From positions 269,962 through 298,385 of the forward strand of contig DCZO01000035.1 in the NCBI GenBank assembly GCA_002331335.1: a stretch of DNA of 28,424 bases. Direction: 5' to 3'. Positions 24,994-28,424 of this stretch are shown piece after piece; positions within the stretch are counted from its first letter, which is position 1; every line of letters begins with the position of its first letter. The notes below the pieces were generated by a model, which saw only the letters and a program-made list of their open reading frames with translations, had not been told where the DNA came from and did not search any database. Source of the DNA: Nitrospira sp. UBA2082. Lineage in GTDB: Bacteria > Nitrospirota > Nitrospiria > Nitrospirales > Nitrospiraceae. A program made the translations under genes and the position numbers.

Positions 24994-25362
24994 ATGCCTC
25001 GCGCAAAAGGTGGACCCAAGACACGACATCGGAGAAATAGACGGCTGAAGCTGGCTAAAGGACAATATGGGGCGAAGAGCCGGTTGTTCCGTTCAGCGAC
25101 GGAGAGCGTCGATAAAGGGCAGACCTACGCCTATGTGGGACGGAAAGACCGCAAGGGCGACTTCCGTCGCCTGTGGATCGCACGCATCAGCGCCGCCGTG
25201 CGGGCCCAAGGCCTCACCTACGGCCGGTTTATCAACGCCCTCAAGAAGGCCAACGTGCTGCTGGATCGCAAGGTCCTCTCCGACATGGCAATCAAAGACG
25301 CCGCCGGATTCGAAAAGCTCTGCGGCCTTGCCAAGCAACACATGACGCCCGCTACGGCCTAA
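24994..25362 (+). CDS. rplT: 50S ribosomal protein L20
   Basis: The 122-residue protein starts MPRAKGGPKTRHRRNRRLKL and shows KGQYGAKSRLFRSATESVDK, YVGRKDRKGDFRRLWIARI and YGRFINALKKANVLLDRKVL, all L20 signatures. L20 binds 23S rRNA and is needed early in 50S assembly; in E. coli it also represses its own operon. AAAGGAGAG lies 6 bases before the ATG. It is the last gene of the cluster, followed by a strong terminator. Confidence 0.97.
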   Translation: MPRAKGGPKTRHRRNRRLKLAKGQYGAKSRLFRSATESVDKGQTYAYVGRKDRKGDFRRLWIARISAAVRAQGLTYGRFINALKKANVLLDRKVLSDMAIKDAAGFEKLCGLAKQHMTPATA

Positions 25363-25389
25363 CTCAGAACGCGGGCGGGACAAAAGAGA

Positions 25390-25424
25390 AGAGGGAGCGA
25401 CGACTCGTCGCTCCCTCTTTGTTT
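25390..25424 (+). terminator. intrinsic terminator of thrS-infC-rpmI-rplT
   Basis: A perfect 12-bp stem (AGAGGGAGCGAC at 25390-25401, GTCGCTCCCTCT at 25407-25418) with a GACTC loop is followed by TTGTTT. It lies 28 bases after the rplT stop and marks the end of the core gene block. Confidence 0.88.
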
Positions 25425-25502
25425 CTGGGTCGGAACCTAGGGGTGGTCTCCCCCATTCCATTCAATTGTAGATTAAAGGGCCCGCAAGTATCCGCGTCCG
25501 CT

Positions 25503-25519
25503 GGATGGGATTTGAATCC
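25503..25519 (-). other. tRNA 3'-end-like fragment in the gap before the accessory genes
   Basis: On the minus strand GGATTCAAATCCCATCC resembles a tRNA T arm plus the start of an acceptor strand. No complete tRNA can be folded around it; the T stem pairs over only about three bases. Such fragments are often left at the edges of inserted elements. The rest of 25425-25720 holds no gene; it contains the inverted repeat at 25535-25552 and is otherwise featureless to me. Confidence 0.25.
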
Positions 25520-25534
25520 TTGCAGGAAAGATTG

Positions 25535-25552
25535 TTATGCCGATCCGCATAA
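25535..25552. repeat. inverted repeat TTATGC-N6-GCATAA
   Basis: A perfect dyad with 6-bp arms around CGATCC lies 169 bases before the HEPN gene. It has the size of a dimeric regulator operator or of a recombinase core with 6-base spacer. The arm order is reversed relative to Xer/dif sites, so dif is not supported. Confidence 0.3.
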
Positions 25553-25720
25553 GACCCTGTGAGAAATCATCCCGTAGGGTAGCCCATTGAAACGACAACT
25601 GGTCTGGCGTATTGTTCGCGAACCGTTGTTGCGTGTTATACGAACAGGAACTGGCCGATCCGACTCTTATTCAGATCATCCTAAATTAGTTACTTCCCAC
25701 CTCTATCCAGGATAACCTGC

Positions 25721-26377
25721 ATGGCATCGCCATTTGAATCCGAACTCGATACTCTCATCCAAGAGTACACAAATGCCAGACGGCAGTCGAAGCATGGCGA
25801 TGCATCGGATATCATATCTGATGTACTCGTTCGTCAAATGCAGACTCGCTGTCTTGCCGCGATTGAACGTGCTGCCGGTCGTGGTTCCGTGTACTTCGAG
25901 CAAGCAAAGGCAATCCTCGAATCAAAAGATCATTCATGGGGACATCTTGCTGGACAAATCGGGGTTGCCGAATCGCTGCTACACAATATTCGGAATGGCT
26001 ATCTCAAGACCCTCGAAGAATTGATTCACAGCGAGTTATTTGGCGACTTTCTTGAGATGGCGCAACATCTGCTGGAGACTGGGTACAAAGATGCTGCGGC
26101 AGTGGTATGCGGCAGCACACTCGAAGCCCATCTGAAGCAACTTTGTAAAAAGGCAGGAATATCAACAGATAACACTGGCAAGGCAAAGAAAGCCGATACT
26201 ATCAACGGAGAACTGGCCATTACTGGTGCTTATTCAAAACTAGATCAAAAAAACGTCACTGCATGGCTTGGGCTTCGTAATAACGCAGCTCATGGCGATT
26301 ACGGTGCATATGACAAAGCACAAGTGTCTCTACTAATTGCCTCGGTTCGGGATTTCGTGACTCGTGTTCCCGCATAA
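25721..26377 (+). CDS. HEPN-type protein of unknown function
   Basis: The 218-residue product has a helical N-terminal half of unknown type (residues 1-100). The C-terminal domain resembles HEPN/DUF4145-like proteins: GYKDAAAVVCGSTLEAHLKQ at 121-140, and WLGLRNNAAHGDYGAY around 182-197. R186 and H191 form the R-x4-H motif that is the catalytic signature of HEPN ribonucleases. Similar proteins occur as toxins or in defence loci, but others have no nuclease activity. AGGA lies 8 bases before the ATG. Base use is visibly more AT-rich than the upstream ribosomal genes, suggesting transfer. The 566-codon HExxH gene follows 167 bases later in the same direction. Confidence 0.72.
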   Translation: MASPFESELDTLIQEYTNARRQSKHGDASDIISDVLVRQMQTRCLAAIERAAGRGSVYFEQAKAILESKDHSWGHLAGQIGVAESLLHNIRNGYLKTLEELIHSELFGDFLEMAQHLLETGYKDAAAVVCGSTLEAHLKQLCKKAGISTDNTGKAKKADTINGELAITGAYSKLDQKNVTAWLGLRNNAAHGDYGAYDKAQVSLLIASVRDFVTRVPA

Positions 26378-26544
26378 GTTCCTGCGTTTTGTCTTGTGTT
26401 GCATGGCCATCACGCACGACACACACCCAGTGGCCAAACGCCGCAATGAGGAGCTGTAGCGGACCGCGATACTGCCTCTCGGCACGCGTCACACCGCAAC
26501 GCACGGCTGCCATACTGCGAGGTTGTTAGGTGTCACGTTAACCC

Positions 26545-28245
26545 ATGAACCATTCAGATGCCGATCACTTGGCAACCTCTGAAGCCTGGCTGTTGCCGAC
26601 AGAATTGTATTCCTGCTGGAATGCCCGTGGCTTGTACAGCCCTCTCCAATTCGTGCTGCGGTTACGCCCCGATGTTCACCGAGCACTTGAGAGTATCCCA
26701 TCCGGCTGGCACTCAGCATCCGACTTATCAGTTGATCAGCTATATGCTGCGTCAACCTATCTCCACGAGACGATCCACTGGTGGCAGCACGTAGGCTCGT
26801 CTGTTGGGCTCTCTCTCAGTCTCCTATACCCCGCCCAAGCACATCTAAATCATCGCCATCTAATCAATCTGCTGCGTGAACGCGGGCCATTCAAGTCCAT
26901 ACGTGCCCACAACCTTCGAACAGCGGTTTCCCGTGACAATGAAGCCGCCGTTGACCGCGAGATAAACATCATCCTCAATAATTGGCATGACATCGAGTTC
27001 TATCGCTACTTCATTACTGACCCATCCCACGCCTCTTCATTCACGGACGACAAGTACTATGAATCTCAGTGCCATAGCTATCAAGTTGCACTGGGAGCAC
27101 TTCTTTGGCTCATGTCATCGGTCATTGATCCGGAGGTTCGCACACTACCAGACCCTCGTCGGTGGGAACAGGAATCGACGACGCTCACTGACGAAAGAGC
27201 CGAAGGCTTCTACTTCGGTTCTCCGATCAGAATTCCACCTCTTGGCGCCAGGCAAATCTTTGAAGGACAAGCACGGGTTTGCCAACTGCAGTACCTATTT
27301 CGTGCTGCGTCCCCAGCGCCATCGTTTGAAGAAGTAGTCAATGAACGTCACCTGGACGGAGTCTATGGCGAAGCATTGGCATGGTTCCTCGAACTTTCCG
27401 AGATCACCCCCCCAGCAACGCTGTTCGCCCCTGCGATTGCTGCCTTCTTGTTGATCTGCGATATCGCAATCAACCCTGCCGCTGGACTTGCTACTCACTT
27501 CTCACCTCTTCGAAGCCTTCTGGAGCAACACGACCCCGGCTATAGGTTCGTCCGTCTATGTAGGGGGTTGCAGCGCCATAAGGAGAGAGTCTTCTCGTTA
27601 ATTGCCAGCTACACAGCCGATGGGTATCGTCAGGCCAGCGAGGTCATTTGCAGTGCATCAGGTGTCTCATCCGCACTAGCGCTTGCAAACACAGTCAGCA
27701 ACTGGTCGAGCTCAATGCCTGGTCTAGCAAAACTACTGGAGGAAGAATCGACCTTTGAGTTCGTGGACGCAAACCTTCCTGTTCGATTATTCGTTGCTCG
27801 GTTTGCACGATTCCAAGCAGACAAACTTGCCCACCCCGAAATCTTTTGTTGGCCAGGGTATTGGGGCGCCGGAAAGCAAGGAACTGAAGAACGCGCACAA
27901 GTGATCTGGAGACTGTTCTCTGAACACGGAGCTCTGTTTGTTGACAAGGAGGATGGCGATGTATATCCAAGGATCCTTCCGGACCGCGATCAGGCACTTG
28001 TTCAACAGACTTTCGATAAGTTCTATACATGGGTCGCCACTTATGACCTGGTGCGTCAGTGGACCGTAGGCTCAGGCGACTTTGTATACGACTTCGGATG
28101 GCTCACCTCGAAGTTTTCTCAGGATGAAGTCGTTGAGTGGGCTAACACAAGCTTCGCACACGTTTTCGGGGTCAGTCCACGTGACTTCCGCATTATTCCG
28201 AGCTTGGAGCCACCCTCACTGTCTCCAATTCCTGACGGGTCTTGA
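26545..28245 (+). CDS. putative HExxH zinc-peptidase-like protein
   Basis: I do not recognise this 566-residue family. Residues 69-88 contain YLHETIHWWQHVG, an HExxH motif (H74, E75, H78) as in zinc metallopeptidases. A downstream IFEGQARV (E240) could give the third zinc ligand, as in gluzincin-type EGxA helices. No signal peptide is present, so it should be cytoplasmic. A mid-protein segment about 300-325 (FAPAIAAFLLICDIAINPAAG) is hydrophobic but seems part of a globular helix. The ribosome site is poor. Codon use is unlike the core genes. After the stop the same frame stays open to the window edge. Its place after a HEPN gene suggests a two-gene accessory unit; the substrate is unknown. 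Confidence 0.65.
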   Translation: MNHSDADHLATSEAWLLPTELYSCWNARGLYSPLQFVLRLRPDVHRALESIPSGWHSASDLSVDQLYAASTYLHETIHWWQHVGSSVGLSLSLLYPAQAHLNHRHLINLLRERGPFKSIRAHNLRTAVSRDNEAAVDREINIILNNWHDIEFYRYFITDPSHASSFTDDKYYESQCHSYQVALGALLWLMSSVIDPEVRTLPDPRRWEQESTTLTDERAEGFYFGSPIRIPPLGARQIFEGQARVCQLQYLFRAASPAPSFEEVVNERHLDGVYGEALAWFLELSEITPPATLFAPAIAAFLLICDIAINPAAGLATHFSPLRSLLEQHDPGYRFVRLCRGLQRHKERVFSLIASYTADGYRQASEVICSASGVSSALALANTVSNWSSSMPGLAKLLEEESTFEFVDANLPVRLFVARFARFQADKLAHPEIFCWPGYWGAGKQGTEERAQVIWRLFSEHGALFVDKEDGDVYPRILPDRDQALVQQTFDKFYTWVATYDLVRQWTVGSGDFVYDFGWLTSKFSQDEVVEWANTSFAHVFGVSPRDFRIIPSLEPPSLSPIPDGS

Positions 28246-28402
28246 AACGACCTTTTCGTACAGAATAGAAGACAGGAATTGAGGTCAGGTAGCAGATTGA
28301 TCGAGGAATCGTTTGATGGGCAATTCTCCGCAACCAGCTTGGTCAGTCCCGGCTTACGCGAGATCCGTGAGTTGAGACAGGTTCACCCGCCTCCGCAGGA
28401 AG

Positions 28403-28422
28403 CCACGGCTGTGAAGCCGTGG
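28403..28422. repeat. perfect hairpin near window edge, possible IS200/IS605-type end
   Basis: CCACGGCT (28403-28410) and AGCCGTGG (28415-28422) form a perfect 8-bp stem closed by GTGA, a GNRA-type loop, followed by AG at the edge. Hairpins of this form mark the ends of IS200/IS605-family elements; the preceding open frame, with HPPPQEATAVKPW, could be a tnpB remnant. A terminator is the alternative, but no T run is seen before the window ends. The stretch 28246-28402 has no recognisable gene. Confidence 0.3.
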
Positions 28423-28424
28423 AG

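Noticed and set aside
25535..25552. Xer/dif recombination site
   Set aside because: Arms TTATGC and GCATAA around 6 bases are in the reverse order of dif (GCATAA-N6-TTATG) and no flanking conserved bases match.
25173..25562. Open frame overlapping rplT and running past its terminator
   Set aside because: It crosses a strong terminator and its tail comes from tRNA-like sequence; no ribosome site or family match.
26378..26544. Integron attC-like site (GTTAGGT core with imperfect inverted repeats) after the HEPN gene
   Set aside because: A GTTRRRY core is present, but no matching RYYYAAC box or paired inner boxes could be found at the other side, and no integrase is in the window.

Overview
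The window reads as a chromosomal segment of a GC-rich, non-phototrophic bacterium. It is most likely a member of the Nitrospirota (Nitrospira-like); this is an inference from gene content and style (Rrf2-led assimilatory sulfate operon with a sulfite reductase-TusA fusion, PCP_red-domain protein beside Mrp, aromatic amino acid supraoperon running into cmk-plsC-rpsA). No rRNA or other strong taxonomic marker is present.

Positions 1-7335, minus strand: a tightly packed run pheA, hisC, aroF, tyrA, aroA, cmk, plsC, rpsA (rpsA cut by the window edge). The first five genes cover entry into the shikimate pathway (DAHP synthase), EPSP synthesis and the branches to Phe and Tyr, with hisC as probable aminotransferase. 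A strong consensus-like promoter at the very end of aroA probably drives cmk-plsC-rpsA separately. Positions 7514-10431, minus strand: yebC, ruvA, a cysteine-repeat secreted protein and ruvB (Holliday junction processing). Positions 10569-13106, minus strand: a His-rich membrane protein, a zinc-ribbon/PCP_red protein and an Mrp-type Fe-S carrier ATPase.

Positions 13210-20666, minus strand: a six-gene assimilatory sulfate reduction operon in transcription order rrf2-type regulator, sulfite reductase-HEPN-like-TusA fusion, APS reductase (cysH), a TrpD2-like phosphoribosyltransferase homologue, cysD and cysN fused to a divergent APS-kinase-like domain. Several junctions overlap or nearly touch. 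A TTGACA/TATACA promoter with an ATTCC-N4-GGAAT dyad over the predicted start site lies in front of rrf2, which suggests autoregulation of the whole operon.

Positions 21046-25362, plus strand: a receiver-like/Fis-HTH regulator, an HU-family protein, tRNA-Val(GAC) with encoded CCA, then thrS-infC-rpmI-rplT. infC appears to start at an AUC codon behind a perfect Shine-Dalgarno. Four clear intrinsic terminators are visible in the window.

Positions 25425-28424: the style changes to visibly more AT-rich, differently biased DNA with an accessory look. It holds a HEPN-type protein (R-x4-H motif) followed by a 566-residue protein with an HExxH zinc-peptidase-like motif, flanked upstream by a tRNA 3'-end-like fragment and downstream by a hairpin resembling an IS200/IS605-type end. 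This two-gene unit is the best candidate in the window for an undescribed (possibly defence or toxin-type) system, but its function is inference only.
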